From Hyphomicrobiales bacterium (lineage in GTDB: Bacteria > Pseudomonadota > Alphaproteobacteria > Rhizobiales > Devosiaceae): a stretch of DNA of 43,424 bases. Location: the NCBI GenBank assembly GCA_027065555.1, contig JAMONS010000040.1, positions 1 through 43,424 of the forward strand, given 5' to 3'. The stretch's first letter is position 1. Each line of letters opens with the position of its first letter. Below, one piece after another: positions 1-10,500 of the stretch. The notes beneath the pieces are model-generated. The model was given only the letters and a program-made list of their open reading frames with translations, had not been told where the DNA came from and ran no database searches. Position numbers and translations under genes: made by a program.

Positions 1-1
1 A

Positions 2-40
2 AAACAAATTAAACAATGGGTTAAACAATATTTAAACTAG
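2..40 (+). CDS. Possible C-terminal end of a gene cut by the window edge
   Basis: A frame open from base 2 reads KQIKQWVKQYLN and stops with TAG at 38-40. It is too short to identify. The surrounding bases repeat a TTAAACAAT-like word, so this may be non-coding. It is listed only because the window begins inside it and the following gene lies 66 bp downstream on the same strand. Confidence 0.2.
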   Translation, partial: KQIKQWVKQYLN

Positions 41-106
41 TTATCTAGGACAGCCCCAATTATAATAAAGTGATTATCATTATTAGAGAATATAACAAAT
101 ATTATT

Positions 107-292
107 ATGAATAAAAAAACCTCAAATGCCAATACAACAATAAAAGAGCGGGCAATAAAAGAAGCTCAAGTTAGACGTGAAAAATATCTTGCAGATGAAA
201 AAAAGCAAGAAAAAGAAGTTGGTGGGCGCAAAGGGCTCAACCCAACTCGTTATGGCGATTGGGAAAAAAAGGGCATAGCTTCAGATTTTTGA
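107..292 (+). CDS. DUF1674 protein, succinate dehydrogenase assembly factor 4 (SdhAF4) homologue
   Basis: A 61-residue protein. The N-terminal half is charged and probably disordered or helical. The C-terminus carries the family hallmark GGRKGLNPTRYGDWEKKG followed by SDF at the very end. The eukaryotic relatives (SDHAF4/Sdh8) bind the flavinylated SdhA subunit and assist assembly of succinate dehydrogenase; the bacterial members are assumed to do the same in the cytoplasm. The length is normal for alphaproteobacterial DUF1674 proteins. The ATG at 107 has no good Shine-Dalgarno; a GAGA lies about 20 bases upstream. No sdh genes are in the window, so the assignment rests on the C-terminal motif alone. 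Confidence 0.88.
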   Translation: MNKKTSNANTTIKERAIKEAQVRREKYLADEKKQEKEVGGRKGLNPTRYGDWEKKGIASDF

Positions 293-302
293 CAAAAATA
301 AA

Positions 303-330
303 CGCCCCTCTTTTGAAGGGGCGCTATTTT
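303..330. terminator. Hairpin between convergent genes
   Basis: A perfect 7-bp stem, CGCCCCT at 303-309 with AGGGGCG at 317-323, encloses a 7-base loop. The plus strand continues CTATTTT. It lies 11 bases after the DUF1674 stop and 43 bases beyond the DUF2852 stop on the other strand. It is a plausible terminator for the plus-strand gene, although the T-tract is interrupted. Confidence 0.6.
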
Positions 331-365
331 GAAAATAATCACTGGAGGGGGATAAATTATTTTCG

Positions 366-809
366 TTATTTGGTTTTTTTGCTTTTAGCACTTGTAGTGC
401 TTTGAGAAAAACCATCACCTTGTTGGCTTCGAGAATCCATATAGCGATCAAATTCTTCACGATCTCTTGCCTTTTGCAAATTGTCCATATAATCAGAAAA
501 TTCATTTACTTCTTTATCAAGACGGCGGCGTTCTTCATCCAAACGTCTAAATTGCTCATCACGATATTCATCAAATGCTTCATTGCCGCTTGAATTATTA
601 CGGCCTTTATAATGGCGCTTTTGTTTTCTTGCCCATTCCTTTTTTCCATCAACCCATTTCTCAGCTTTTTCAGCAGAACCGCCAAAATTCTCGCCCCAAA
701 TAATATAGGCCAGCATGCCCAAGCCTAGCGGCCACCATAAAATGAAGCCGAACACCATTATTACTATGGTAAAAAATGACCATCTCGGTTTAATAATTGC
801 AGTACTCAT
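366..809 (-). CDS. DUF2852 domain-containing membrane protein
   Basis: A 147-residue protein of unknown function typical of Hyphomicrobiales. It starts MSTAIIKPRW, has one hydrophobic segment at about residues 10-38 (rich in Trp, Gly and Ile), and then a long charged helical region. That region contains the family signature SGNEAFDEYRDEQFRRLDEE, followed by EFDRYMDSR. The C-terminus is Ser/Thr/Lys-rich. The frame remains open for 15 codons upstream, but AGGAGA sits 6 bases before the ATG at 809 and family members begin just ahead of the membrane segment, so 809 is preferred. I infer a single-pass inner-membrane protein with a cytoplasmic coiled coil. Confidence 0.85.
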   Translation of the reverse strand: MSTAIIKPRWSFFTIVIMVFGFILWWPLGLGMLAYIIWGENFGGSAEKAEKWVDGKKEWARKQKRHYKGRNNSSGNEAFDEYRDEQFRRLDEERRRLDKEVNEFSDYMDNLQKARDREEFDRYMDSRSQQGDGFSQSTTSAKSKKTK

Positions 810-905
810 CCATTGTCTCCTAATGTTTCTTGTCTCTTCTTTGTCGAACAACACAGATATGGGAAGAATAAATGGACAATCAAGTTAAAAAAATTAATTT
901 TTTAC

Positions 906-926
906 ACTTGAAATTGACATTCAAGT
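906..926. promoter_or_regulatory. Palindrome in the divergent DUF2852/metY promoter region
   Basis: ACTTGAA at 906-912 and TTCAAGT at 920-926 form perfect 7-bp arms around a 7-base spacer. The site lies about midway in the 282-bp intergenic region between the DUF2852 gene and metY. This shape fits a dimeric regulator's operator. No regulator gene is adjacent, so its identity is unknown. The rest of this AT-rich gap shows only a good Shine-Dalgarno (GAGGG) about 8 bases before the metY ATG. Confidence 0.35.
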
Positions 927-1091
927 TTCTAAAGCAAACTTTATATTTCAATTATTATTGCTAATAATCACCCAAAAATTAGGTTTTTATTTCTAGCTGG
1001 CAATATTTTCAAAAAGCAATTCCGCAATTTTTATAGCAACTATTGAAATAAAAGTGTAAGCTGATGGTTAGTTAAAACGAGGGATAATAAT

Positions 1092-2363
1092 ATGAAATTA
1101 GAAACACTTGCATTACATCACGGCTATAAATCAGAAGAAACCACAAAATCTGCTGCCGTTCCTATTTATCAAACCACTAGCTATACATTTGATGATACGC
1201 AACATGGCGCAGATCTATTTGATCTTAAAGTTGCGGGTAATATTTATACTAGAATTATGAACCCAACAACATCTGTTTTAGAGCAAAGATTAGCTGAAAT
1301 GGAGGGCGGTATTGGTGCTCTTGGTGTAGCATCAGGAATGTCAGCAATTACTTATGCAATAGAAACTATTGCGCAAGCTGGTGATAACATTATCTCAACA
1401 TCGCAACTCTATGGCGGCACGTATAATCTTTTCAAACATAGTTTTCCTAAGCAGGGGATTGATGTTCGCATGATTTCTTATGATGAGTTCGATAAAATTG
1501 AAAAGCTTATTGATGATAAAACTAGAGCGATTTTTTGCGAGTCAATCGGCAATCCTTTAGGTAATATTGTTGATATAGAGGAGTTGGCAAAAATTGCGCA
1601 CAAACATGGTGTGCCCCTGATTGTTGATAATACTGTGGCTACTCCTTATTTATGTCGCCCATTTGAATATGGTGCAGATATTGTTGTTCATTCGCTAACT
1701 AAATATATTGGCGGGCATGGCAATTCTATTGGTGGTATTATTATTGATAGTGGCAAATTTGATTGGGTAAAAAACAAAGAACGTTTTGCTATCCTAAATG
1801 AGCCTGATCCATCTTATCATGGTGTTATTTATACTGAGGCATTGGGGGAAGCTGCCTATATTGGTCGGGCACGGGTTGTGCCTTTACGTAATAAAGGTGC
1901 AGCAATTTCTCCGATGAATTCATTTTTAATTTTACAAGGGCTAGAAACATTGGGACTTCGTATGGAGCGCCATTGTGAAAATGCGCTTGCGGTTGCCAAA
2001 TGGCTTGAAAAGCACCCTAAAGTTAGTTGGGTGAATTATGCAGGCCTTAGTGATAGTCCATTTAATAAAGTTGCTAACAAAATCACTAAAGGTCATGCCT
2101 CTGGCATTTTAAGTTTTGGCATTAAGGGCGGCAAACAAGCTGGTGCTAATTTTATTGATGCGCTTGAACTTATATTGCGCCTTGTTAATATTGGTGATGC
2201 AAAATCGCTTGCTTGCCATCCTGCTTCAACCACCCATCGTCAGTTAAATGAAGATGAGCTTAAAAGCGCTGGAGTTAGTGAAGATTTGGTGCGGATTTCT
2301 GTTGGCATTGAGCATAAGGACGATATTATTGCAGATATTTCTCAGGCGCTTGAAAAAGCATAA
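1092..2363 (+). CDS. metY: O-acetylhomoserine sulfhydrylase (O-acetylhomoserine aminocarboxypropyltransferase)
   Basis: A 423-residue cytoplasmic PLP enzyme of the Cys/Met metabolism transsulfuration family. It condenses O-acetylhomoserine with sulfide to give homocysteine in direct-sulfhydrylation methionine synthesis. The PLP lysine is Lys204 in SLTKYIGGHG. Other visible motifs are YTRIMNPTT (about 52-60), ASGMSAI (80-86), GGTYNLF (108-114) and VDNT (178-181). The length and the insertion after the lysine match MetY rather than the shorter MetB/MetC/MetZ enzymes. The start is set by GAGGG shortly before the ATG. A strong terminator follows. Substrate preference (acetyl versus succinyl) is inferred from family. 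Confidence 0.92.
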   Translation: MKLETLALHHGYKSEETTKSAAVPIYQTTSYTFDDTQHGADLFDLKVAGNIYTRIMNPTTSVLEQRLAEMEGGIGALGVASGMSAITYAIETIAQAGDNIISTSQLYGGTYNLFKHSFPKQGIDVRMISYDEFDKIEKLIDDKTRAIFCESIGNPLGNIVDIEELAKIAHKHGVPLIVDNTVATPYLCRPFEYGADIVVHSLTKYIGGHGNSIGGIIIDSGKFDWVKNKERFAILNEPDPSYHGVIYTEALGEAAYIGRARVVPLRNKGAAISPMNSFLILQGLETLGLRMERHCENALAVAKWLEKHPKVSWVNYAGLSDSPFNKVANKITKGHASGILSFGIKGGKQAGANFIDALELILRLVNIGDAKSLACHPASTTHRQLNEDELKSAGVSEDLVRISVGIEHKDDIIADISQALEKA

Positions 2364-2378
2364 TTGCTGTTTTGGTAC

Positions 2379-2412
2379 AAAAAACCGCACTAAATATTAG
2401 TGCGGTTTTTAG
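2379..2412. terminator. Bidirectional rho-independent terminator between metY and the chemoreceptor gene
   Basis: The arms at 2380-2393 and 2397-2410 form a 14-bp perfect stem with a 3-base loop. The core is CCGCACTAA/TTAGTGCGG flanked by A and T runs, so it would work in both directions for two convergent genes. Confidence 0.92.
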
Positions 2413-2429
2413 CTTTGAGTATAGATAAT

Positions 2430-4529
2430 TTAAGCAGCGGCAACTTTTGATAAGAATTCATCAACGGTTTTTCTTAAACTATCAGCTTGCAATGAAACGC
2501 CCTCTGATGCTTCAAGAACTTGCGCCGCACTTGTATTGGTTTCCCCAACAGAAGTGGTAACTATTTGCATAGAGCCAACAACTTGTTTTGTGCCGCTTGC
2601 TGCTTGCGCTACTGATTGCGAAATTTCAGCGGTGGCTGCACCCTGCTGTTCTACCGCTGAAGCAATAGAAGCAGTGTAAGAATTAACTTCTGCCATAGTA
2701 CGAGTTATTTCTTCAATCGCTGAAACCGCATCAGAAGTTGAGTTTTGAATATCAGCAATTTGCGCCGAAATCTCTTCTGTTGCAGTTGCAGTTTGATTGG
2801 CAAGGCTTTTAACTTCTGATGCCACAACCGCAAATCCTTTACCAGCTTCCCCCGCTCGTGCTGCTTCAATAGAAGTATTAAGTGCCAATAAGTTGGTTTG
2901 CTCGGCAATATCTTGAATAAGAGAAATAACATCGCCAATTTTTTGTGCCGCATCAGCAAGTGCTGTTACTTTTTCATTAGTAGAGTTTGCAGCTTTATTA
3001 GCATCATTAACAATCGAATTTGTCTTTGATACCTGGCGTGATATTTCTTCAATCGAAGCCGCTAATTGCTCAGCGGCTGCCGCCACTGCTTGCACATTTT
3101 CAGAGGCAGATTGCGATGAATTTGCCGCCTCATTAGCTTGGCCAGAAGTATTATTAGCAATGGTAGTTAATGTGTTAGCGGTTGAGCTCATTTGCACAGC
3201 ATTGCTTGATACGGCCTCAAGAGCCTCACCGACTTGATCTCTAAATGTGCCTATTAAATTATCAACTTGTTCTTGGCGCTCAGCTCGAATTAATTGCTCG
3301 CTTTCGCTTTCGCTTTCAAGACGTTTACGTTCAATGCCGCTTTGTTTGAACACCTCAACCGCACGTGCCATATCACCAAGCTCATCGCCTTTATCAATAC
3401 CGGGTACATCAAGATTAAATTCACCCTTTGCTAGTTGGCTCATAGTTTTTTGCAAACTACCAATTGGCCCAGTAATTGAGCGAATAATTACGAAAGCAAG
3501 AGCAAGTGTTGCAAATAGAATTACAATATTTATCACAATGATAGACCATAAACCGCCTTGAGCATCTTTTGCTTCAATTTCAGCTTCATGCACTAAATCA
3601 CTTGCAAGGGTCTTTTCAACTTTGGTCAAAGCGTTGATTTTATTAGTAATAGCTTCAAACCAATCTAGCCCAGTAATGCCAATAAGCGTGCCGCCAAATA
3701 GTGAAGCTGCTGCTTTGCTACGGTATGAACTTATATTAGTTGCGCTATTATTGCTAAGAAGTTCAGTATATAGGCGCTTTTCTTCTTCACTAGCAAATTG
3801 AAGGAAATATTGAATTGAATTATCTGCTTTTGCTCCAAAACTAATAAACTTCTCAAATGTTGCTTGATTAAATGCACCACTACCAAAACCTATAGCACCC
3901 TGTGCCCTTTCAAGGCCTGAAGCTTCAATAGAATTTATTATTGCTATATAGGCGATAGAGAGTTGCATTAATTCAGGAGTAGTTGTTTCTCCTGCGGCTT
4001 CTTTTATAACTTTTATGAAATCATTGATTATCGAAGTATATAGGTTTGCCATTTCAGGAGTTGTAGCAGTGCGAGAATTAACTCTTTCACGCATAGAATT
4101 TAATTGATCAAGTCGAGAAACCGTAGAATTTAACATTGAAGAAAATACTAAAACCTTGCCCTGCGTTTTAAGATTGTCTATTTCTGTTTTTAGCGTAGAA
4201 ATTGCACTGTCAGTTTGCGGGCGTGAATTGCGCAAACTATCAGCAAAAGCTGTTTGAGATTTTCCTAAATAACCAGCCGAGCGCCCTCTTTCATTTTGCA
4301 AACCATGTACAACAGCAGAAACTAGCGGCGCAATAGAAATAGCTTCAATGACTTTATTAGCATCTCTTACATAGTTCAACTCTTTTAGGGCTGCTTGTGT
4401 GCCAAGATATAGAACTGCCAATATTGGTATAACGCATAATAGCATTACCCTTCCCTTGACTGAAAGGAGTATATCTAAAAAACCTTTTCTTGTGCTTATA
4501 TTATTTTCATTTGCTAATTGTTGTTCCAT
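2430..4529 (-). CDS. Methyl-accepting chemotaxis protein with a periplasmic NIT sensor domain
   Basis: A 699-residue inner-membrane chemoreceptor. In order: a transmembrane helix at about 27-45; a periplasmic helical domain at about 60-315 with [12 protein letters not shown], typical of NIT (nitrate/nitrite-sensing) domains; a second helix at about 328-352; HAMP at about 353-410; and a cytoplasmic signalling domain whose tip reads [18 protein letters not shown]. There is no NWETF-type C-terminal pentapeptide. Start: AAGGA lies 6 bases before the ATG at 4529, so the five upstream codons are probably untranslated. It would feed the CheA/CheW pathway encoded 14 kb away. The ligand is unknown; the NIT name does not prove nitrate sensing. 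Confidence 0.9.
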   Translation of the reverse strand: MEQQLANENNISTRKGFLDILLSVKGRVMLLCVIPILAVLYLGTQAALKELNYVRDANKVIEAISIAPLVSAVVHGLQNERGRSAGYLGKSQTAFADSLRNSRPQTDSAISTLKTEIDNLKTQGKVLVFSSMLNSTVSRLDQLNSMRERVNSRTATTPEMANLYTSIINDFIKVIKEAAGETTTPELMQLSIAYIAIINSIEASGLERAQGAIGFGSGAFNQATFEKFISFGAKADNSIQYFLQFASEEEKRLYTELLSNNSATNISSYRSKAAASLFGGTLIGITGLDWFEAITNKINALTKVEKTLASDLVHEAEIEAKDAQGGLWSIIVINIVILFATLALAFVIIRSITGPIGSLQKTMSQLAKGEFNLDVPGIDKGDELGDMARAVEVFKQSGIERKRLESESESEQLIRAERQEQVDNLIGTFRDQVGEALEAVSSNAVQMSSTANTLTTIANNTSGQANEAANSSQSASENVQAVAAAAEQLAASIEEISRQVSKTNSIVNDANKAANSTNEKVTALADAAQKIGDVISLIQDIAEQTNLLALNTSIEAARAGEAGKGFAVVASEVKSLANQTATATEEISAQIADIQNSTSDAVSAIEEITRTMAEVNSYTASIASAVEQQGAATAEISQSVAQAASGTKQVVGSMQIVTTSVGETNTSAAQVLEASEGVSLQADSLRKTVDEFLSKVAAA

Positions 4530-4664
4530 TATAGTTCCTTTCAATATGAATATAATTATTCAAATTTAGTTGGCTCTATGTTGAAACTATTAGCGTTAAT
4601 CTGTGGTAGAGTTAGCGCTATGCGTAAATACTTATTACGAGCATATCTAATAATATTTAGAGTT

Positions 4665-5642
4665 TTATGATGTTTCTAATTTCTTAAATTCACCATCTTT
4701 TCTAAAGCGCCACATATAGGTAGGCAAAATGGCTTGCATTGTGGTTAGTTTAATTCCCAATGATTTAATATCTCGTTTTTGTTTTATCGCTTGTTCACAA
4801 ACTACATTATCTGTTTCTAGCTGAGTAATTTGATCCACTGTTACTAAAGGGGAGGGTAATATTTGTAAGAAAAATGCTTTGCTTTTTGCAATCCAACTTG
4901 GCACATTTAGCAAATAATTATTGCGTCCTGTTTGTGTTGTAATTTCTTGCATCAACTCACGCATTGATAAGATCTCTGCTCCACCTAGCTCGTAAATTGT
5001 GCCGTTTTTTGCTTTGCCTTTTGCCGCAAGGCTAAATGCTGTGGCAACATCGCCAACATAGATGGGCTGAAATAATGTCTTTGCGCCAATTACTGGTAGG
5101 ATTGGGGAAAGGGCTGAAATTGCGCCAAATAGATTAAAAAACCCGTCACCTTGTCCAAAAATAAGCGATGGACGCATAATAATAGCATTTGGAAAGGCTT
5201 TAAGAACTTGTTTTTCGCCCTTTGCTTTTGAGCGAGAGGAAATGCTTTTACTTTCAACATCTGCTCCAAGTGCTGACATGTGAATTAGGTTTTTTACATT
5301 GGCGTTTTTTGCCGCTTGTGCAATATTTTTTGCACCCAATTCATGCACCGCTTCAAAAGTCTGCTTGCCTGATTGCGATTTTATCCCAACCAAATTTATA
5401 ACAATATCAGCGCCTTCAACCGCTCGAGCCACAGAATCATAATTGCGAATATTTGCTTGAATTGGAATTATTTGCCCAACATTTCCAAGCGGCACAACAT
5501 GTCCTGCTAAATCTGGTCGGCGCACTGCTACTCTTATACGAAAATTTTCTTGAGCTAATTGTTGCACCACTTGCGTGCCAACAAACCCATCACCACCAAA
5601 AATTGTAACTAATTTATAATCTTTGCTCATTTTTCTGCTCAT
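4665..5642 (-). CDS. NDUFA9-like NAD(P)-binding atypical short-chain dehydrogenase
   Basis: About 325 residues. A Rossmann-type glycine motif, FGGDGFVG, sits at about residues 15-22 (the atypical SDR pattern). It is followed by AVRRPD, ADIVINLVGI and a HMSALGAD segment. There is no classical YxxxK active site, as expected for the complex I NDUFA9-like family common in Alphaproteobacteria. Mitochondrial NDUFA9 is an NADPH-binding accessory subunit of complex I. A bacterial role in complex I is inference, and no nuo genes are here. Starts at ATG 5642 or ATG 5630 (MSKDYK) are both possible; neither has a clear Shine-Dalgarno. Confidence 0.8.
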   Translation of the reverse strand: MSRKMSKDYKLVTIFGGDGFVGTQVVQQLAQENFRIRVAVRRPDLAGHVVPLGNVGQIIPIQANIRNYDSVARAVEGADIVINLVGIKSQSGKQTFEAVHELGAKNIAQAAKNANVKNLIHMSALGADVESKSISSRSKAKGEKQVLKAFPNAIIMRPSLIFGQGDGFFNLFGAISALSPILPVIGAKTLFQPIYVGDVATAFSLAAKGKAKNGTIYELGGAEILSMRELMQEITTQTGRNNYLLNVPSWIAKSKAFFLQILPSPLVTVDQITQLETDNVVCEQAIKQKRDIKSLGIKLTTMQAILPTYMWRFRKDGEFKKLETS

Positions 5643-5710
5643 TTTCAACGCAAGAATTTCTTTTGCTTTTAACTCGTCTTTTTAACTCTGTCGAGAGCAA
5701 AGAAATAATG

Positions 5711-5745
5711 TTATAGCCTAATCAAATAATTTTGATAGGCTATAA
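5711..5745. repeat. Long hairpin downstream of ispG
   Basis: TTATAGCCTA at 5711-5720 pairs with TAGGCTATAA at 5736-5745. The stem continues inward (5722-5726 with 5731-5735) after one bulged A. It lies between ispG and the NDUFA9-like gene, both on the minus strand. In that direction no clean T-run follows, so it could be a weak terminator or a processing structure. Confidence 0.6.
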
Positions 5746-5822
5746 GGTGCGAAGAGCGCCCGGCGCTTATGCACCGCACCTCGTGTAGGCTCTTGCGTAG
5801 CAAGAAATAGCCGTGAGCGGAA
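5744..5822. repeat. GC-rich palindromic intergenic element
   Basis: This block is visibly more GC-rich than its surroundings and holds two hairpins. AGCGC (5755-5759) pairs with GCGCT (5763-5767). TCTTGC (5791-5796) pairs with GCAAGA (5800-5805), nested inside GGCT/AGCC. Also present are GGTGC at 5746-5750 and GCACC at 5771-5775. It ends just past the ispG stop codon. The composition and stacked hairpins resemble a dispersed REP-like repeat, but no second copy is in this window. Confidence 0.5.
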
Positions 5823-5827
5823 AATAA

Positions 5828-7033
5828 TTATCGTCCAAAGCGCTTTTCAATATATTCTTTTAGCATTTCCTTAAATTGTTCAGCAATATTATCACCATGT
5901 AATGTGATGATTTTTTTGCCCTCAATAAAAACTGGGGCAGAAGGGTGCTCCCCAGTTCCGGGAAGTGAAATACCAATATCGGCGTGCTTGCTCTCACCCG
6001 GACCATTAACAATACACCCCATCACCGCAACATTTAGATTTTCAATGCCTTTATATTTATTGCGCCATTTAGGCATAGAGGCAATTAAATATTGCTCAAT
6101 TTCTTTTGCCAAAACCTGAAAAACACTAGAAGTAGTACGCCCACAACCTGGACATGCCACAACTTGCGGTTCAAACTTTCTAAATCCCATACTTTGCAAT
6201 AATTCTTTAGCAACTTTTACCTCAAGAGTTCTATCACCATCTGGCTCAGGGGTAAGCGAAATGCGAATAGTATCACCAATGCCCTGTTGTAAAAGAATAG
6301 CCATTGCAGCACTTGAAGCAACAATACCTTTTGAGCCCATACCAGCTTCGGTTAATCCTAAATGTAGCGCATAATCTGAGCGTTTTGAAATATCTTGGTA
6401 GATTTTAATTAAATCTTGCACGTTTGAGGTTTTGGTAGAAAGAATTATCCTATTTTGCCCCAAGCCGATTTCTTCAGCTCTTTTGGCGCTTAATAAAGCG
6501 GATTGAATAATCGCCTCACGCATAATAAAGTTAGAACTATGTTGTTCAGCTTGATTGGTGTTTTCATCCATTAGGCGAGTGAGCAATTCTTGATCAAGCG
6601 ATCCCCAATTCACCCCGATGCGAATTGCTTTGTCATATTTAATTGCCAATTCAATAAGGGTAGTAAATTGCTTATCACGCTTGGCCTTAAAACCAACATT
6701 TCCGGGATTAATGCGATATTTTGCTAATGTTTTAGCGCAATCAGGAAATTTACTTAATAGGCTATGACCAATATAATGAAAATCACCAACTAACGGCACA
6801 TTAATGCCCATCTTATCAAGTTCATCACGAATATAGGGCACAGATCTTGCTGCATCTTCTCTATCCACAGTAATGCGCACAATTTCAGAACCAGCATTTG
6901 CTAATTGCGCCACTTGCTTAACAGTTGCCTCAATATCGGCAGTATCGGTATTGGTCATTGATTGCACAACAATAGGCGCACCACCGCCAACCATCACACC
7001 TCCAACATTTACCCCAATAGTTTTTTTTCTCAT
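5828..7033 (-). CDS. ispG: 4-hydroxy-3-methylbut-2-en-1-yl diphosphate synthase (GcpE)
   Basis: About 401 residues. It catalyses the penultimate step of the MEP isoprenoid pathway, reducing MEcPP to HMBPP with a [4Fe-4S] cluster. The N-terminal TIM barrel begins with [20 protein letters not shown]. The C-terminal reductase part holds the cluster ligands: CPGCGRTTS (about Cys294 and Cys297) and CIVNGPGES (about Cys340). The frame opens four codons earlier, but GAGAG five bases before the ATG at 7033 supports this start. The length is typical for the alphaproteobacterial short form. The gene is divergent from the DUF1232 gene, with about 150 bp of AT-rich sequence between them. Confidence 0.95.
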   Translation of the reverse strand: MRKKTIGVNVGGVMVGGGAPIVVQSMTNTDTADIEATVKQVAQLANAGSEIVRITVDREDAARSVPYIRDELDKMGINVPLVGDFHYIGHSLLSKFPDCAKTLAKYRINPGNVGFKAKRDKQFTTLIELAIKYDKAIRIGVNWGSLDQELLTRLMDENTNQAEQHSSNFIMREAIIQSALLSAKRAEEIGLGQNRIILSTKTSNVQDLIKIYQDISKRSDYALHLGLTEAGMGSKGIVASSAAMAILLQQGIGDTIRISLTPEPDGDRTLEVKVAKELLQSMGFRKFEPQVVACPGCGRTTSSVFQVLAKEIEQYLIASMPKWRNKYKGIENLNVAVMGCIVNGPGESKHADIGISLPGTGEHPSAPVFIEGKKIITLHGDNIAEQFKEMLKEYIEKRFGR

Positions 7034-7185
7034 TTTGGCTCTCATTAGTTTTTAATATTTAATTACTCACTTCAAGCAATAGTTGCAACTTTTTCATAAA
7101 ACAAATTCTTATCATCTGAGTGTTAGCTAAGCATCTTTCTTTTTTGCCTCCTTGAAAAAATCAATTTTATACCTATATTGATAGT

Positions 7186-7524
7186 ATGATTAGAATAATA
7201 TCTTTTTTGCGAATTTTTCAGGGGCAGTTAAAAGCTCTTTGGCGTGCTTTTTGGCACAAGAAAACACCGCTATATATTAAAATCTTAATGGTGCTTGTTG
7301 TGGCATATTTATTAATGCCGATAGATATTATTCCCGATTTCCTACTATTATTTGGTCTAGTAGATGATATTCTTATCATATCACTAGCCATGAGTTGGAT
7401 TATGAAACGCCTGCCAGCTGAAATTTTTGGTGAGCCACGAAGCACACGAGCTCAAAGAACTAATGGTAATTATGCAGATGTTGATGATGGCGTAACCATT
7501 GATGGTACTTCTAAACGCATGTAG
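7186..7524 (+). CDS. YkvA-like DUF1232 small membrane protein
   Basis: A 112-residue protein with the DUF1232 core: a basic amphipathic start, then KTPLYIKILMVLVVAYLLMP followed by IDIIPDFLLLFGLVDDILI. The IDxIPD motif and the VDD pair are the family hallmark. One or two membrane helices span about residues 30-70. The C-terminal 40 residues are hydrophilic. The function of the family is unknown. The ATG at 7186 lacks a clear Shine-Dalgarno. The gene is convergent with pyc, with a 9-bp gap. Confidence 0.85.
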   Translation: MIRIISFLRIFQGQLKALWRAFWHKKTPLYIKILMVLVVAYLLMPIDIIPDFLLLFGLVDDILIISLAMSWIMKRLPAEIFGEPRSTRAQRTNGNYADVDDGVTIDGTSKRM

Positions 7525-7533
7525 GTTGGCGTA

Positions 7534-10500
7534 TTATTCAAAACTCACCAACAGATCTTTTGCATCAATTTGATCACCAATATTGACCAACACTTCTTTA
7601 ATCACCCCATCTGTTTTGGCATGAATGGCGGTTTCCATTTTCATTGCTTCAATAGATAAAAGCACATCACCAGCTTCAATCTTTTGCCCATTTTTTACCA
7701 ATAGAGTTGAGATAACCCCCGGCATTGGTGCACCAATTTCTTTTTCATTGTCAGCTTTTGCTTTAGCACGCACCACAATTTCACTAGATTTTTCTCTATC
7801 AGGCACCCAGATTGAGCGGGGTTGCCCGTTAAGTTCAAAAAACACCCTTACCTGACCCTTATCATTAGTTGCTGAATTACCGAGCATTCGAATGACTAGG
7901 CTAACGCCTTGTTTAAGATCAGCCATAATTTCTTCGCCCGATTGCAATCCATAAAAATAGTTAGGCGTTGGAAGCACAGATGTTGGGCCATAATTTTGTT
8001 GCGCTTTAGCAAAATTGCTAAATACTTTTGGATACATTAAATAAGAAGCCAGCTCGAAATCATTGATTTCCTGTCCTAATTCTTGGCTTATTTCTTCTCG
8101 CTTTTTCTCTAAATCAACAGGCTTTAATTGCGCCCCTGGGCGAGCGCTAAGTGGCTTTTTACCTTTAAGAACTTTTTCCTGTAATGCTTTTGGGAAACCA
8201 TTTGGCGGTTGCCCAAGATCGCCTTTGAAAAAACCAACTACACTATCAGGAAAAGCAATTTCAATATTTGGATCTTCAACATCTTGACGTGTAAGACCTG
8301 ACGACACCATAAATAGCGCCATATCACCAACTACTTTTGACGAAGGGGTTACTTTAACAATATCGCCAAACATCAGGTTTACATCAGCGTAAGTTTTGGC
8401 AACTTCATGCCAACGACTTTCTAAACCCATTGAGCGAGCTTGCTCTTTTAGGTTGGTAAATTGCCCACCCGGCATTTCATGTAAATAAACTTCAGAAGCG
8501 CCAAAGCGTAAATCACTTTCAAAGGCTGCATATTGATTGCGCACACCTTCCCAATAAAATGAAATTTCTCTTATAGCTTTGGCATCAAACCCGCCATCCC
8601 GTTTCGTGTCTTTTAGTGCGGCTGCGATTGAGCCTAAACAGACTTGCGATGTTGTGCCAGACATTGCGTCCATTGCACAATCAACAATATCAACCCCTGC
8701 ATCGCACGCCGCCATAATACTGGCTGACGCTGCACCAGACGTATCGTGCATATGCAAATGAAGCGGAATTGAAACCTCTTGCTTAAGGGTTGAAATGAGT
8801 TTTTTTGCAGCTTCAGGTTTTAGCAATCCAGCCATATCTTTTATACCAAGAATATGCGCCCCTGCTGCCTCTAATTGCTTAGCTAATTTAACATAATATT
8901 TTAGATTATAAGTTGAGCGCTCTTTCTCAAGCATATCGCCCGTATAACAAAGCACACCTTCGCACACTTTACCGCTGTCAATTACTGCATCCATTGAAAC
9001 CCGCATATTATCAACCCAATTTAGACAATCAAATACTCGAAAAACATCAACGCCGCCCTTTGCGGCTTGCTTGACAAAAAACTCAACCACATTGTCAGAA
9101 TAGTTAGTATAACCAACGCCGTTTGAGCCACGCAGCAACATTTGCGTTAATATATTTGGTGCGCCATCTCGCACTTTTGCCAAGCGCTCCCAAGGGTCTT
9201 CGTTTAAGAAGCGCATAGCAACATCAAAGGTTGCTCCACCCCAACATTCAAGCGAGAATAGATTTGGCATGGCTTTAGAATAAGCGCTAGATATTGCCGC
9301 AATATCAAAGGTGCGCATACGAGTGGCAAGCAATGACTGGTGCGCATCACGCATTGTAGTATCAGTAAATAGCACTTGTTTTTGCTCTTTAACCCAATCA
9401 GCTAGCCCTTTTGCTCCCTTTTGCTCTAATATCTGGCGAGTACCAGAAAGATTATCCATTGCTGCAAATTCTGGCACTTTTGGTTTGGCTGCACCTTTTT
9501 TCGGCTTGGCTCTGCCCTTTACTTCTGGGTGCTCATTTATTGAAACATCCGCCAAGTAAGTTAAGAGCTTTGTTGCTCTGTCTTTTCTCTTTGTAATGTC
9601 AAATAACTCGGGGGTATTATCCAAAAAACGAGTTGTATAAGTATTATTGCGAAATTTTTCATGCCCGATAATATTTTCTAAAAATATTAAATTAGTTGCA
9701 ACGCCTCTTATGCGAAATTCTCGTAAAGCCCTATCCATGCGATTAATCGCTTCAATAGGATCTGGTGCCCAGCAGGTTAGTTTTTCTAATAATGGGTCAT
9801 AAAAACGAGTAATAACTGCACCAGAATATGCTGTGCCACCATCAAGGCGCACACCAAATCCAGTCGCCCCACGATAGGCAGTTATGCGGCCATAATCGGG
9901 AATGAAATTTTGCTCAGGATCTTCCGTTGTTATGCGACATTGTAGCGCATGACCATTTAATTTAATATCTTTTTGCGCAGGTATTCCGCTTTGTTTTGTG
10001 CCAATTATTTCGCCGTTCATGACATGGATTTGCGCCTTAACAATATCGATGCCCGTAACTTCTTCTGTTACCGTGTGCTCAACTTGAATGCGTGGGTTTA
10101 CTTCAATAAAATAAAATTCATCACTATTGGCATCCATTAAAAATTCAACCGTGCCAGCGCATTGATAATTTGCTGCATTGCCTAATCTTAAGGCGGCATC
10201 GGTTAGCTCTTTACGGGTTTTCTCATCTAGATATGGCGCAGGTGCACGCTCAACCACTTTTTGATTGCGCCTTTGCACCGAGCAATCACGCTCAAATAAA
10301 TGCACCAAATTATTATGCTTATCACCAAGTAATTGCACTTCAACATGGCGAGCTTGCTCGATTAATTTTTCAAGATACATTTCATCTTTGCCAAAGGCAG
10401 CTTTTGCTTCTCGTTTGCCCTCTGGTACTTCTTGGCGCAAATCTTTTTCGTTCATTATACGGCGCATTCCACGACCGCCGCCGCCCCAAGAGGCTTTTAG

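Noticed and set aside
1000-1091. A SAM riboswitch upstream of metY, expected for an alphaproteobacterial methionine gene
   Set aside because: The leader has a few words like those of SAM-II (TGATGG, GTTAAAA, GAGGG), but I cannot build the GC-rich pseudoknot stem; the region is too AT-rich.
4590-4640. Imperfect TAGCGTTAA / TTAGCGCTA inverted repeat before the NIT chemoreceptor gene as a terminator
   Set aside because: A mismatch, a 12-base loop and no T-run on the minus strand make it unconvincing.
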